NCBI GenBank assembly: GCA_022360055.1
Contig: JAKSDO010000278.1
Coordinates: 1-64,000, forward strand
Source of the DNA: Cytophagales bacterium
GTDB lineage: Bacteria > Bacteroidota > Bacteroidia > Cytophagales > Cyclobacteriaceae
Length of the DNA: 64,000 bases
Direction: 5' to 3'
The notes under the pieces are model-generated. The model was given only the letters and a program-made list of their open reading frames with translations, had not been told where the DNA came from and ran no database searches. How positions within the stretch are numbered: the stretch's first letter is position 1; the number at the start of each line of letters is the position of its first letter. The position numbers and the translations under genes are program-made. Positions 47,413-57,100 of this stretch are shown here, piece by piece.

Positions 47413-48582
47413 ATGTCAAATTCTAAGATTTCCCTGAAACTGATCACCCCCGTATTGATGTCCTTTTTTGTCGCAAGTTTTTGCGACCTGGTCGGCATAG
47501 GGGTGGACCGCGTCAAGCTTGAATTCGGTCTGAGCAATGCACTTGCTCAGTTGATCCCTTCTGCAGTATTTCTGTGGTTTTTTGTATTATCTGTTCCGGT
47601 AGGCGTATTGCAAGACCGAATTGGCAAAAAGAATATGCTCAATATAGGCATGGTTGTAACTGCCATCGGACTTCTTTTACCGTATTTAATTTATTCTTTT
47701 GAGATGGTGTTGGTTGGTTTTGCCATGCTTGGGATCGGCAATACCATAGTTCAGGTCTCGGCAAATCCATTGTTGGTCGATGTAGTTCCGTCCCACAGGC
47801 GTTCCAGTTTTTTGAGCCTTTCACAATTTATAAAGGCCATCGGTTCGATGGTTGCCGCCCCACTTGCCGGCTTGTTTGCCGCACAATTCGGAGATTGGAA
47901 AATTCTATTTATTGTTTACGGTGTTGTCTCGGTTCTATCTGTTGTTTGGTTGGTTGGCACTAAGATTGACGAAACTAAAAACACAGAAGTCCGGGCCACT
48001 TTTGCATCGTCTTTCAAACTGTTGGGAAACGGATATGTCGCGGCAATGGTGGCGTGCATATTTCTGGTGGTAGGTATTGATGTCGGAATAAATGCAGTCT
48101 CCGGACAGTTTCTTTTAAATAAATTTGATTCGGAGCAAACGGTCGCCGAATCGGCAAGAAGCCTTTACTTCTTTGGTAAAATGCTGGGCACATTTGGCGG
48201 AGCCATTTTACTTACGAAGCTTTCATCCAGGAAGTTTTTTGCCTGGTCATCTGTTTTGGGATTATTGTCAATTGTATTGCTCGTCCTCGCTCCATCCGAG
48301 GTATTGGCCATGGTTACTATTTTTATAATTGGTCTGGGAGTGGCGAATATTTTCCCGTTGGTCTTTTCATTAACTGTTGAGCGTTATCCCGAACGCGCCA
48401 ACGAAATATCCGGCTTGATGATCATGGCGATTTCGGGAGGCGCCGTTTTGCCCCCGTTAATGGGTTGGATTGCAGACATCTCCAGTGTGACGACCAGTAT
48501 TTTTGTACTTGTCGCATCCATTGTTTTCATTTTAGTGGTTTCGCTCGGCTCTAATAAGAAAAAAGAAAATCACGCTTCATGA
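47413..48582 (+). CDS. MFS sugar permease (FucP-like)
   Basis: 389 aa with about 12 predicted membrane helices. The loop signature LQDRIGKKNMLNIGM after helix 2 and NTIVQVSANPLLVDVVP in helix 4 resemble the fucose/glucose-galactose permease branch of the MFS. It sits in the inner membrane and likely imports the monosaccharide used by the ROK kinase and SIS protein of this cluster. The substrate is not readable from the sequence. Confidence 0.9.
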   Translation: MSNSKISLKLITPVLMSFFVASFCDLVGIGVDRVKLEFGLSNALAQLIPSAVFLWFFVLSVPVGVLQDRIGKKNMLNIGMVVTAIGLLLPYLIYSFEMVLVGFAMLGIGNTIVQVSANPLLVDVVPSHRRSSFLSLSQFIKAIGSMVAAPLAGLFAAQFGDWKILFIVYGVVSVLSVVWLVGTKIDETKNTEVRATFASSFKLLGNGYVAAMVACIFLVVGIDVGINAVSGQFLLNKFDSEQTVAESARSLYFFGKMLGTFGGAILLTKLSSRKFFAWSSVLGLLSIVLLVLAPSEVLAMVTIFIIGLGVANIFPLVFSLTVERYPERANEISGLMIMAISGGAVLPPLMGWIADISSVTTSIFVLVASIVFILVVSLGSNKKKENHAS

Positions 48583-48923
48583 TGGGACAATTCTGAGAAC
48601 ACAAAAGCTTAAAACCGACTACAGGTTCAGATATCATAATAATTGAGATTGTTTGTTTGGACCAATTTTGGGTTTGACAACAAGCGAAATTGTGATGCGG
48701 GGAAAATATGCCAAAAAAATTATCCGGTCTGTCGATGGCGCGTATCCGACAGCCGGATATTTGGGCCCTGATCTTTGCCGGGCAGTTTCTATGAGGACTT
48801 CTCCGGTCATTAATTCAAAAGGGCTCTTGTGGTTTTTATCGAATGTTAATTGATATATTTACATAAGCATTTGACAAGAAGATCCGTTGCATAAACATTT
48901 CCTCGATTTTTCCATGATTGTTA
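48583..48923. other. Gene-free stretch before the sulfatase remnant
   Basis: About 340 bases without an intact gene. A 66-codon plus-strand ORF (48653-48853) does not resemble any protein I recognise. It could contain more decayed 5' sequence of the sulfatase pseudogene that follows, but no alignment is visible by eye. Confidence 0.35.
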
Positions 48924-49196
48924 TTCTTGGATAAAATGGGACCTTCTGAAAATACAATAGTAATCTGTACTTCCGATCCGGGCTTTTATCCGGGCTCTGC
49001 GACAAAAGATATATGTACGGGGAGGCATTGCGCACTCCGGTGATTTTGCGTTTCCCAAACCAGGTGCGAGGCGGACAGCAAGCGGAAGAGATGGGGATGA
49101 ATATTGATATAGCTTCAACACGGCATGACTTTGCGGGAATTGAAATTCCTAAGGATATACAGGGAAAATGGATTTATACACTTTTTAGATATCGAA
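48924..49196 (+). pseudogene. Sulfatase (S1 family) remnant
   Basis: Two frames together spell the middle-to-late part of a sulfatase. First FLDKMGPSENTIVICTSDPG (from 48924; sulfatases typically have LDKxGLxENTIVIYTSDQG), then, after a frameshifting loss near 48995-49001, DKRYMYGEALRTPVILRFPN followed by DIASTRHDFAGIEIPKDIQG. The EHGW-type segment expected between them is missing. The fragment runs directly into the 5' end of the next gene. It is a clear decayed gene; its N-terminal half is not found. Confidence 0.85.
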
Positions 49197-49202
49197 ATAA
49201 TT

Positions 49203-51557
49203 ATGAGTACCGGGAAACTAAAGAAAAATAAAATTGTAGCGTTGATTGCATTTATAGCCTCTACTATTTGTTTTCAAGGCCAATCCCTTTCACAAAAATT
49301 GGATGCCTACAATGTTGTCTGGGAAAGGCCTTCCGAAGACGCTTCCGGTCAGATGCCTTTTGGCAATGGAGATATTGCGGCCGGAGCGTATGCCATTGAG
49401 GATGGTGATTTATACTTGTTGCTGTCAAAAAACGATGCCTTTACCTACAGCGGAGATATTTTTAAAACAGGCCGGGTCCGCGTTTCTTTAACCCCAAATC
49501 CTTTTGAGAAAGGAAAGCCCTTTCGCCAGGAGATGGATATGAAAACAGGATCTGTGAGAATAGAGGCCGGAGACGTCAATATACGACTATGGGCCGACGC
49601 CAACCGCCCGGTTTACCACATAGAAATTAATTCGCCGAAAGAAATTGAAGTTATGGCATTCCCTGAATTTTGGAAACGTTTTGATAGTTGCGGTTTTAAT
49701 AATTTTGATGTTACGGATAAAAGTAAACAGGAGACTTATAAAGCTAATCCGACCCAGGACGTTCGTGTGGATAAAAACGAACAAATTATATGGTATTATG
49801 CGGTTGGCGAACGCAGTGTTTTTAAGTCGGATATGAAATATTATGAAGTGGGTGATATGATCGGAAAGTTTCCCGATCCTTATAACAACAACACGTTCGG
49901 CAACCTGATGAAAAGCCCGCAACTTGCTTTGGAAAATGGTATTTTGTCCGGAAAGGACAAAGTTTTCGATATCCGGATTTATTCGTTTACCAAACAAACA
50001 CATGATATTTCGGATTGGATGACAGATATTGAAGAGTTGGCCTCTAATCCGGTAGATACAGAAGCAGATTGGGCAAACCACTGCCAATGGTGGGTTGATT
50101 TTTGGGATCGAAGCTGGATTTTTGTTTCTGACAATTCGCTGGCCCCGGAAGAAAGGGGAGGGCTGATTGGTGAAGGGTATGTTGCCAAAAGAAAAGAAAA
50201 GGACGCCGCAGCATTGGTTACACAAAGTTACAATGTTTTCCGCTACTTAATGGCCTGTCAAAGCCGCGGAAAAATTCAAAGCAAATTTAATGGCGGATTG
50301 TTTACACAGCCACTCCGTTGTAACGATAAAAATAAGTGGAAAAAGGTGGTTATACCTCAGCCTGACGGCACATTGCTCAGCCACGAAGACGACCGCGACT
50401 GGGGCAGACGATTTACGTTTCAAAACCAACGATTGCTATATTGGCCTATGATAATGAGCGGTGATTACGACTTGATGAAGCCCTTCTTCAATTACTATTT
50501 CAACTTGCTTCCTGTTCGGAAGGCCATTACCAAAGCGTGGTTCGGACACGAAGGGGCATACTACCGTGAAAATATTGAACCAACCGGCGCCGAACGGGAT
50601 TGCGGCAGGGATGGGAAACCGCTTAAAGTTGAACCCGGGAAAAATAAAGGACAAGGTTACTATCACAGCTTTTATTTTACAAGCGGGCTCGAAATTGTGG
50701 CCATGATGATTGATTATGTAAAATATTCAGGCGATAACGAATTCCGGGACAACCTATTGCTCCCCTTTGCCCGTGAAGTTCTTTTGTTTTTTGATAAACA
50801 CTACAAACGCGATGAAAACGGCTGGATTCGTCTCGACCCTGCAATGGTTCTTGAAACCTGGTGGATAGCAGTAAATCCTGCTCCGGATATTGCCGGGCTT
50901 CAATTCTGCTTGGATGAATTGTTGAAGATGGATATCGGCACAGATAAAGATGAGGAATGGTGGAAGAGATTCAGGGCTGAAATCCCGGCGGTTCACCTTT
51001 ATGAAATCGACGGGAGAAAAGCTATTGCCCCTGCACTCGAGTGGAAAATGAAAAAAAACGCTGAAAATGGCGAGCTCTATCCGGTATTCCCGTTTGGCTT
51101 GTTTGGTGTGGCGCACGGAACGGAAGATATTGTGGCATGGACGATGAAATACCGGACCAATAAAAACAGTTTTGATTACAAATGCTGGACCCAGGATCAA
51201 ATTCACTGGGCTTATGCTGGGAATGCGAAAGAAGTGCAAGAAGGACTGGTTCATCGATTTCGGCATGCATCCGAACAATGTCGCTTTCCGGTATATGGAA
51301 GCCAGAAACCCGATTCGTGCCCCGATTTTGACCATTTCGGAGCGGGAGGAACGGCATTGCAGCGTATGCTGATGCAATGCAGCGGAAAAAAGATCATATT
51401 ACTTCCTGCCTGGCCTTCCGATTGGGATGTTGATTTCAAACTTCACGCTCCTTACAAGACTATAGTCGAGGCATCCGTAAAAAATGGGAAAATCGAAAGG
51501 CTGGAAGTGACTCCGGAATCGAGAAAGCAAGATATAATCATTAAAAAAAGCGACTAA
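49203..51557 (+). CDS. DUF5703-domain protein, glycosidase-like
   Basis: 784 aa from the ATG at 49203 (MSTGKLKKNKIVALIAFIAS), which yields a signal peptide. The N-terminal DUF5703 region is recognised from VVWERPSEDASGQMPFGNGD followed by LSKNDAFTYSGD. The C-terminal half has an (alpha/alpha)6-barrel look with LETWWIAVNPAPDIAGLQFC and a helical tail, as in GH95-like enzymes. No activity is established for this family to my knowledge. It lies directly after the sulfatase remnant. Confidence 0.85.
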   Translation: MSTGKLKKNKIVALIAFIASTICFQGQSLSQKLDAYNVVWERPSEDASGQMPFGNGDIAAGAYAIEDGDLYLLLSKNDAFTYSGDIFKTGRVRVSLTPNPFEKGKPFRQEMDMKTGSVRIEAGDVNIRLWADANRPVYHIEINSPKEIEVMAFPEFWKRFDSCGFNNFDVTDKSKQETYKANPTQDVRVDKNEQIIWYYAVGERSVFKSDMKYYEVGDMIGKFPDPYNNNTFGNLMKSPQLALENGILSGKDKVFDIRIYSFTKQTHDISDWMTDIEELASNPVDTEADWANHCQWWVDFWDRSWIFVSDNSLAPEERGGLIGEGYVAKRKEKDAAALVTQSYNVFRYLMACQSRGKIQSKFNGGLFTQPLRCNDKNKWKKVVIPQPDGTLLSHEDDRDWGRRFTFQNQRLLYWPMIMSGDYDLMKPFFNYYFNLLPVRKAITKAWFGHEGAYYRENIEPTGAERDCGRDGKPLKVEPGKNKGQGYYHSFYFTSGLEIVAMMIDYVKYSGDNEFRDNLLLPFAREVLLFFDKHYKRDENGWIRLDPAMVLETWWIAVNPAPDIAGLQFCLDELLKMDIGTDKDEEWWKRFRAEIPAVHLYEIDGRKAIAPALEWKMKKNAENGELYPVFPFGLFGVAHGTEDIVAWTMKYRTNKNSFDYKCWTQDQIHWAYAGNAKEVQEGLVHRFRHASEQCRFPVYGSQKPDSCPDFDHFGAGGTALQRMLMQCSGKKIILLPAWPSDWDVDFKLHAPYKTIVEASVKNGKIERLEVTPESRKQDIIIKKSD

Positions 51558-51721
51558 GCGGAGGAGTGCATTATTCATGTGATTCCATAACCGATCTAAC
51601 CGATCAAAAATGTTGATGATGTGTTGATAACTCTGAAATTGGCATGGAAAACATGTTATTCTATGGTGGAAAATGCTTTAATATTTTGTGAAAAAACTGT
51701 GGAAAAGTATTGGGTCGTTTT

Positions 51722-51751
51722 TTTGTGTACCGCGATTCCCTGGTATATTTT
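51722..51751 (+). promoter_or_regulatory. Bacteroidota-type promoter for the candidate RNA
   Basis: TTTG (51722-51725) and TATATTTT (51744-51751, matching TAnnTTTG in 7 of 8 positions) are separated by 18 bases, close to the usual spacing of -33 and -7 boxes. Transcription would begin near 51755-51760, right where the paired structure begins. Confidence 0.45.
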
Positions 51752-51754
51752 AGC

Positions 51755-52050
51755 AATACCAAGTAAGGGATAAAAGGCCGGAAGTAAAACACCGGACAGG
51801 TATTGAAACCTGGAACTCCTGAACGAGAAGGACCAACGCTTGCAAAAGCGAGGGTTGAAAAGGCAACGGTCTCAGAATCGTGAGGATTCTACGGTTGAAA
51901 TTTGATTATGGATGCTGCGTTTCAGTACGTGTCAGACTCCGGGGCAACCGGGACGAAGCTTAATAACAGTAGCTTGGCGTGTTGTAAAGGCCACGGCTTT
52001 TGCATCGCGGAGCGGGAAAATATCAGACCGGATTATTTTCCCGCTTTATG
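51755..52050 (+). ncRNA. Candidate structured non-coding RNA, family unrecognised
   Basis: No ORF is present, but at least seven hairpins are. CCGG/CCGG (51778-51781 with 51792-51795); CAGGT/ACCTG (51797-51801, 51808-51812); CGCTT-GCAA-AAGCG with a GNRA tetraloop (51837-51850); AGAATC/GATTCT (51874-51879, 51885-51890) inside CAAC/GTTG (51864-51867, 51894-51897); CCGG-GGCAA-CCGG (51939-51951); AAGCT/AGCTT (51956-51960, 51971-51975); and a terminator. CAATACC (51754-51760) can also pair with GGTATTG (51799-51805), an alternative to the second hairpin. It lies between two convergent genes, so it is not a leader of either. I find no tmRNA, RNase P, SRP or cobalamin signature. It could be a mobile-element RNA (group II intron-like or HEARO-like) or a new class. 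Confidence 0.6.
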
Positions 52051-52055
52051 TTTTT
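52011..52055 (+). terminator. Intrinsic terminator of the candidate RNA
   Basis: AGCGGGAAAATA (52011-52022) and TATTTTCCCGCT (52034-52045) form a perfect 12-bp stem with an 11-nt loop, followed by TTATGTTTTT. It should end the candidate RNA and may also block read-through into the convergent PQQ gene. Confidence 0.8.
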
Positions 52056-52070
52056 AGAGCGGGAGCGAAT

Positions 52071-54233
52071 TCAAGGTAGTGCAAAGGCGACATAGCTATC
52101 TCCTGATTTGGTCCCCATCTTTCCTCCTCCGCAGGCGATTACGATGAATTGTTTGCCGTCGATTTCATAAGTGCTCGGGGTGGCATATCCTCCGGCAGGT
52201 AATTTGTATTTCCAAACTTCCTCACCTGTTTTTTTATCGAAGGCCCTGAAGTATTCATCTTGCGAAGCGCCGATAAATATCAATCCGCCGGCAGTGACAA
52301 TTGGTCCTCCGTAATTTTCCGTTCCCGTTTTCGGAATCCCCCGGGCGGTGAGTTCTTTAAATTCACCAAGTGGGACCTTCCAGCGTATTTCACCTCTGTT
52401 CAGGTCGATGGCGTTTAAAGTGCCCCATGGAGGTTTCATCGCCGGATAACCGAACGGATCAAATAACCTGTTGTATCCGGTATGGGTAAATGGGACTTCG
52501 CTCACATGTTCCTTCATCCCGGTCATATGGGCATCAATCGGCTCGGCATTTCCTTTTATAAAGCTCATAACAGCTTCTATTCTTGCCTTGCCAATATGTT
52601 TCCATCCCGGCATGAAATTTTTTCCGTTTTCTATAATATTTTTTATTTCCAGATCTGAATATTTATTTGCTATTCCTTTTAAAGTCGGATAGGTGCCGGT
52701 GTTGTCCCCAAGCATATCTGGGCCGTGACACATGGCACAATTTGCCATATAGGTCGAAGCTCCCAAGGTCATTGGCTTTTCGGAAGCTCCCGGTTTTAGG
52801 TCGACCATGGTTAAAATCCATGCCATTTCGTTGGCGTTCACATACAAAATTTCTTCTAAAGGATCATAGGCTGCACCTCCCCATTCTCCTCCGCCGTCGA
52901 AACCGGGATAAACAACCGTTCCCTCGCGGCTCGGAGGAATGAATTGTTCTCCTGTTCTGACATTGTTAAGTATTCCGGCGATGAAATCGTGCGATTCTTT
53001 GGAAATATCCGTGACATTTTCCATCGTAAGCGATTGGCCGGAAAACGGGGGAGGTTTTAGGGGAAAAGGTTGTGTTGGCCATGTCTCTTCTCCCTCGAGG
53101 TCGGTTTGTCTTACAGGTCTTTCTTCAATCGGGAACAGCGGCTTCCCGGTTTCTCGGTCAAAAAGGAATACAAATCCCGATTTGGCAATCTGCGCTACCG
53201 CATCGATTTTTTCTCCGTTATGTGTTACGGTAAGTAAATTGGGAGGCGACGGCAGGTCCCGGTCCCAAAGGTCGTGGTGAACAGTTTGAAAATGCCAGAT
53301 ACGCTCGCCTGTATTTGCATCCAGCGCGATCAGGCAGTTTGCAAATAGATTTTCTCCCTTCCTGTTTCCCCCGTAAAAATCATATGAAGCTGATCCGGTG
53401 GGGACAAATACGAGCTCCCGCTCTTCATCCAGGGCAAAACCGGCCCAGGAATTTGCTCCTCCGATTCGTTTATAAGCATCTTCTGGCCAGGTTTCGTAGC
53501 CAAACTCGCCCGGTCTTGGAATGGTGCGGAACGTCCACCTTACTTTGCCCGTTCTTACGTCATACGCCCTGATGTATCCGGGCGCGGCAAGCGCACCTTC
53601 CGATACGGCAGTTCCCATAATCAAGAGATCTTTATGAATAATACCCGGAGTTCTGGAAACAACGTAGAGTTTTTGGGCCCACTCACCGAGTTTGGATTTT
53701 AACGAAGCTCTGCCGAATATCCCAAATGTTTGTATTGGATAGCCTGTTTCGGCATTTAGTGCAAACAGATATGGGCCTGCTGTGAAGAAAACTCTTTTAT
53801 CTGCCCCATCTTCCCAATAAACGACCCCGCGATTTACATGTAAGGAAAAGTCGGTAACGCGAGCGGGATCAAAGATCCATTTCCGTACGCCGGTGGTGGC
53901 ATCCAGCGCGAAAACTTTTAGTTTTGGAGACGTGCCGTACATCATCCCGTCGATGATTATGGGATTGCACTGTATTTGCAAATTCCCTTTGGAAATGGAA
54001 TCACCGGTGTGGTATTCCCAGGCTATTTTAAGTTGATCTACATTATTCTTATTTATCTGGTCAAGGGGAGAATAATGGTTGTTGTGTTTGCCGCCCAGGT
54101 AAACCGGCCAATTAGCTCCGGTTAAAAATTTTGCATTCTTCTTTTCCGTGCACGAGAAGCATACAACGGTACTTAAGAACAAGGCGAGGATACGAAACCT
54201 GTTTTTGTATTTCAAGGTGCGATCGCAGAGCAT
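52071..54233 (-). CDS. PQQ-dependent dehydrogenase with fused cytochrome c domain
   Basis: 720 aa, with lipobox VCFSC (Cys28), so a membrane-anchored lipoprotein. The eight-bladed PQQ propeller starts at WPVYLGGKHNNHYSPLDQIN and includes repeated W-motifs such as ANTGERIWHFQTVHHDLWDR, characteristic of glucose/alcohol quinoprotein dehydrogenases. A cytochrome c domain is inserted near the C-terminus, with CAMCH at 499-503 (Cys499, Cys502, His503) and MPGW as a candidate Met ligand region. Electrons from sugar or alcohol oxidation would go to this haem and then to the respiratory chain. PQQ synthesis genes are not seen in the window. Confidence 0.93.
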   Translation of the reverse strand: MLCDRTLKYKNRFRILALFLSTVVCFSCTEKKNAKFLTGANWPVYLGGKHNNHYSPLDQINKNNVDQLKIAWEYHTGDSISKGNLQIQCNPIIIDGMMYGTSPKLKVFALDATTGVRKWIFDPARVTDFSLHVNRGVVYWEDGADKRVFFTAGPYLFALNAETGYPIQTFGIFGRASLKSKLGEWAQKLYVVSRTPGIIHKDLLIMGTAVSEGALAAPGYIRAYDVRTGKVRWTFRTIPRPGEFGYETWPEDAYKRIGGANSWAGFALDEERELVFVPTGSASYDFYGGNRKGENLFANCLIALDANTGERIWHFQTVHHDLWDRDLPSPPNLLTVTHNGEKIDAVAQIAKSGFVFLFDRETGKPLFPIEERPVRQTDLEGEETWPTQPFPLKPPPFSGQSLTMENVTDISKESHDFIAGILNNVRTGEQFIPPSREGTVVYPGFDGGGEWGGAAYDPLEEILYVNANEMAWILTMVDLKPGASEKPMTLGASTYMANCAMCHGPDMLGDNTGTYPTLKGIANKYSDLEIKNIIENGKNFMPGWKHIGKARIEAVMSFIKGNAEPIDAHMTGMKEHVSEVPFTHTGYNRLFDPFGYPAMKPPWGTLNAIDLNRGEIRWKVPLGEFKELTARGIPKTGTENYGGPIVTAGGLIFIGASQDEYFRAFDKKTGEEVWKYKLPAGGYATPSTYEIDGKQFIVIACGGGKMGTKSGDSYVAFALP

Positions 54234-54360
54234 TTCAATATGAATTCAAATTTGTACGCCAAGCGAGATCAAAAAAATAATGTCCCGGAATAAAGTATGG
54301 TATCAACCATTCTATATTTAAAAATATACTTTTATTTCTATTGTTTGTCCATTACTCGCA

Positions 54361-54397
54361 TAAATAAAAGAGGCCGCCCTTAAAAGAGCGGCCTCTG
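54361..54397 (-). terminator. Intrinsic terminator of ppdK
   Basis: AGAGGCCGC (54369-54377) and GCGGCCTCT (54388-54396) form a 9-bp stem with a 10-nt loop. On the minus strand it is followed by a T-rich TTTTATTTA run. It lies just after the ppdK stop codon. Confidence 0.85.
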
Positions 54398-54418
54398 CAA
54401 ATCAAATTATTTCACCGT

Positions 54419-57100
54419 CTAAGCCGGATGATCCAACTGTGCCTGAGCTGCGGCCAATCGTGCTATAGGTACACGGTATGGCGAACAACTCACATAGTTC
54501 ATCCCTACTTTGTGGCAAAACTCAACGGATCTTGGATCTCCGCCGTGCTCGCCGCAAATACCGACCTTGAGATCAGGTTTGGTCTGCCGACCGCGCTGAA
54601 CGCCAAATTCTACCAGTTGCCCGACACCGGATTGATCAAGTGTCTGGAAAGGATCGTCCGGAAGGATCCCTTTTGCCATATATTCCTTGAGGAATGTGCC
54701 GGCATCATCTCTGCTGTACCCGAATGACATCTGCGTAAGGTCGTTGGTGCCGAAGGAGAAGAACTGAGCCTCTTCGGCCACTTCATGAGCGGTAAGCGCT
54801 GCTCTCGGTATTTCGATCATGGTACCCACCATGTAGTTCACTTTCACTCCCTTTTCTTCCATTACTTGTTCTGCCGTTTCGACAACTACAGCTTTTTGAT
54901 CTTTTAATTCGGCTTTTGTGCCTATTAACGGGATCATGATTTCAGGATAAACATTTACGCCTTCTTTTGTTAAATCGCAGGCCGCCTCGATAATGGCCCT
55001 GGCCTGCATTTCGGTAATCTCCGGATAAGTGACTCCCAGGCGGCAACCTCTGTGCCCAAGCATGGGATTGAATTCGTTCAATGCTTCAACCTTGGCTTTG
55101 ACATCTTCCAGGCTGATCCCCATTTCATCGGCCATGATCTGTTGATTGTTATCATCATGTGGAAGGAATTCGTGTAACGGAGGATCCAGCGTTCTTACCG
55201 TAACCGGAAGATCGCGCATGGCTTTGAATATTCCGTAGAAATCGTCCCGCTGGTAGGGGAGAAGTTTTGCCAAAGCCTTTCTCCTTCCTTCTTCATTGTC
55301 GGCAAGAATCATCTCTCGAACTGCTTTAATGCGGTCTCCTTCGAAGAACATATGCTCGGTACGGCACAATCCGATACCTTCGGCGCCGAAATTTCGGGCT
55401 ACTTCCGCGTCGTGCGGAGTATCCGCGTTTGTTCTCACATTTATGTGCCTGATCTCGTCGGCCCAACCCATCAATGTGCCGAAATTTCCGGACAACTCGG
55501 GATCGATCGTCGGGACTTTACCCTCGATGACATCTCCCTTGGAACCATCCAATGAGATCCAGTCCCCTTCATTATACACCTTGCCGTTTACCGTCATGGT
55601 TTTATTCTTGTAGCTGATTTCAAGGGCGCCGCAACCGGCGACACAACACGTGCCCATACCCCTGGCGACCACTGCGGCGTGAGAAGTCATGCCTCCTCTG
55701 GAGGTGAGAATTCCTTTTGCCACATGCATACCACCTATATCTTCCGGTGATGTCTCAATTCTTACGAGCAACACATCTTCTCCTTTTTGAACCCATTCTT
55801 CCGCTTCGTCGGCATGGAAAACAATTCTTCCGGTCGCAGCTCCGGGTGAGGCCGGAAGACCGGTTGCTATGACGCTCTTGGTTGCATTCGGATCAAACAT
55901 CGGGTGAAGCAATTGATCCAATTGTTCGGGTTCGACACGCTTTATTGCCGTATTTTTATCAATAAGGCCCTCTTCAACCATTTCAACTGCGATTCTTACT
56001 GCGGCTTCGGCGGTACGTTTCCCGTTTCTCGTTTGAAGCATCCACAGCTTGCCCTGTTGAATGGTAAACTCGATGTCCTGCATGTCCTTATAGTGCTGCT
56101 CGAGTTTATGGTAAATCTCAACGAGATCGTTGTAGGGCTCCGGCATCAATGCTTCAAGGGTAGTATGCGTAGGATCGCTCTTCGTGGAATCGTTGATGGG
56201 TTGTGGGGTTCTGATTCCTGCTACAACATCCTCTCCCTGGGCATTTACCAGGTATTCGCCATAAAATATTTTCTTCCCGGTGGCCGGATCTCTTGTGAAG
56301 GCAACCCCCGTTGAGCAATCATCTCCCATGTTGCCGTATACCATGGATTGAACATTTACCGCCGTGCCCCATTCGCCGGGGATCCCGTTCAACGCCCTGT
56401 AAGTAATTGCGCGCTCATTCATCCAGGAACCAAAGACAGCGCCCACAGCTCCCCAGAGTTGCTCCATCGGATCTTCGGGAAAATCATGACCGGTGGCTTC
56501 TTTGATCGCCTCTTTAAATTCGGAAACCAGCTCTTTGAGATCTTCCGTACTCAGTTCCGTATCCAACTCAACCCCCCTGGCCTCTTTTTTGGCTTCAATG
56601 ATCACTTCAAACGGATCCTCGTCTTCTTTATTTTGTGGTTTAAGGTCAAGTACAACGTCTCCGTACATTTGGACAAATCTTCTGAATGAGTCCCAGGCAA
56701 ATCGGGGATTTCCGGAAAGCTTTGCCAGTCCTTCGGTAATTTCTTCGTTGATGCCGAGATTCAATACGGTGTCCATCATTCCCGGCATGGAGACTCTTGC
56801 TCCGGATCTTACGGAAAAAAGCAGCGGATTGGTCGGGTCCCCGAATTTTTTGCCCAGTACCTTCTCGGTCTTTGCAATGGCTTCTTCTACCTGGGCTTTT
56901 AATCCTTCCGGATAGTTGCGGTCGTTTTCATAGTAAGCGGTACAGACTTCGGTGCTGATCGTAAATCCTGGAGGAACCGGAATACCAATATTGCACATCT
57001 CAGCGAGGTTCGCACCCTTTCCGCCGATCAGGTTTTTCATTTCTGCATTTCCATCTGATTCGTTTGCAGCGAAAAAATAAACATACTTTTTATTACTCAT
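54419..57100 (-). CDS. ppdK: Pyruvate, phosphate dikinase
   Basis: 893 aa, the normal length. The N-terminal nucleotide-binding domain has [20 protein letters not shown] and [20 protein letters not shown]. The phosphohistidine domain carries [20 protein letters not shown] with the catalytic His. The C-terminal PEP/pyruvate barrel includes [15 protein letters not shown] and LGHRGCRLG. It interconverts pyruvate, ATP and Pi with PEP, AMP and PPi in the cytoplasm. It is a single gene with its own terminator, unrelated to the glycan clusters in layout. Confidence 0.98.
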   Translation of the reverse strand: MSNKKYVYFFAANESDGNAEMKNLIGGKGANLAEMCNIGIPVPPGFTISTEVCTAYYENDRNYPEGLKAQVEEAIAKTEKVLGKKFGDPTNPLLFSVRSGARVSMPGMMDTVLNLGINEEITEGLAKLSGNPRFAWDSFRRFVQMYGDVVLDLKPQNKEDEDPFEVIIEAKKEARGVELDTELSTEDLKELVSEFKEAIKEATGHDFPEDPMEQLWGAVGAVFGSWMNERAITYRALNGIPGEWGTAVNVQSMVYGNMGDDCSTGVAFTRDPATGKKIFYGEYLVNAQGEDVVAGIRTPQPINDSTKSDPTHTTLEALMPEPYNDLVEIYHKLEQHYKDMQDIEFTIQQGKLWMLQTRNGKRTAEAAVRIAVEMVEEGLIDKNTAIKRVEPEQLDQLLHPMFDPNATKSVIATGLPASPGAATGRIVFHADEAEEWVQKGEDVLLVRIETSPEDIGGMHVAKGILTSRGGMTSHAAVVARGMGTCCVAGCGALEISYKNKTMTVNGKVYNEGDWISLDGSKGDVIEGKVPTIDPELSGNFGTLMGWADEIRHINVRTNADTPHDAEVARNFGAEGIGLCRTEHMFFEGDRIKAVREMILADNEEGRRKALAKLLPYQRDDFYGIFKAMRDLPVTVRTLDPPLHEFLPHDDNNQQIMADEMGISLEDVKAKVEALNEFNPMLGHRGCRLGVTYPEITEMQARAIIEAACDLTKEGVNVYPEIMIPLIGTKAELKDQKAVVVETAEQVMEEKGVKVNYMVGTMIEIPRAALTAHEVAEEAQFFSFGTNDLTQMSFGYSRDDAGTFLKEYMAKGILPDDPFQTLDQSGVGQLVEFGVQRGRQTKPDLKVGICGEHGGDPRSVEFCHKVGMNYVSCSPYRVPIARLAAAQAQLDHPA

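Noticed and set aside
49587-50225. 212-aa minus-strand ORF inside the DUF5703 gene
   Set aside because: It is antisense to a conserved protein and has no motif, so it is a shadow of the real frame.
51755-52050. The RNA candidate as tmRNA, RNase P, SRP or 6S RNA
   Set aside because: The conserved cores I know for those RNAs (tRNA-like ends and tag, RNase P P4 motif, SRP GGAAG loop, 6S bubble) are not present.
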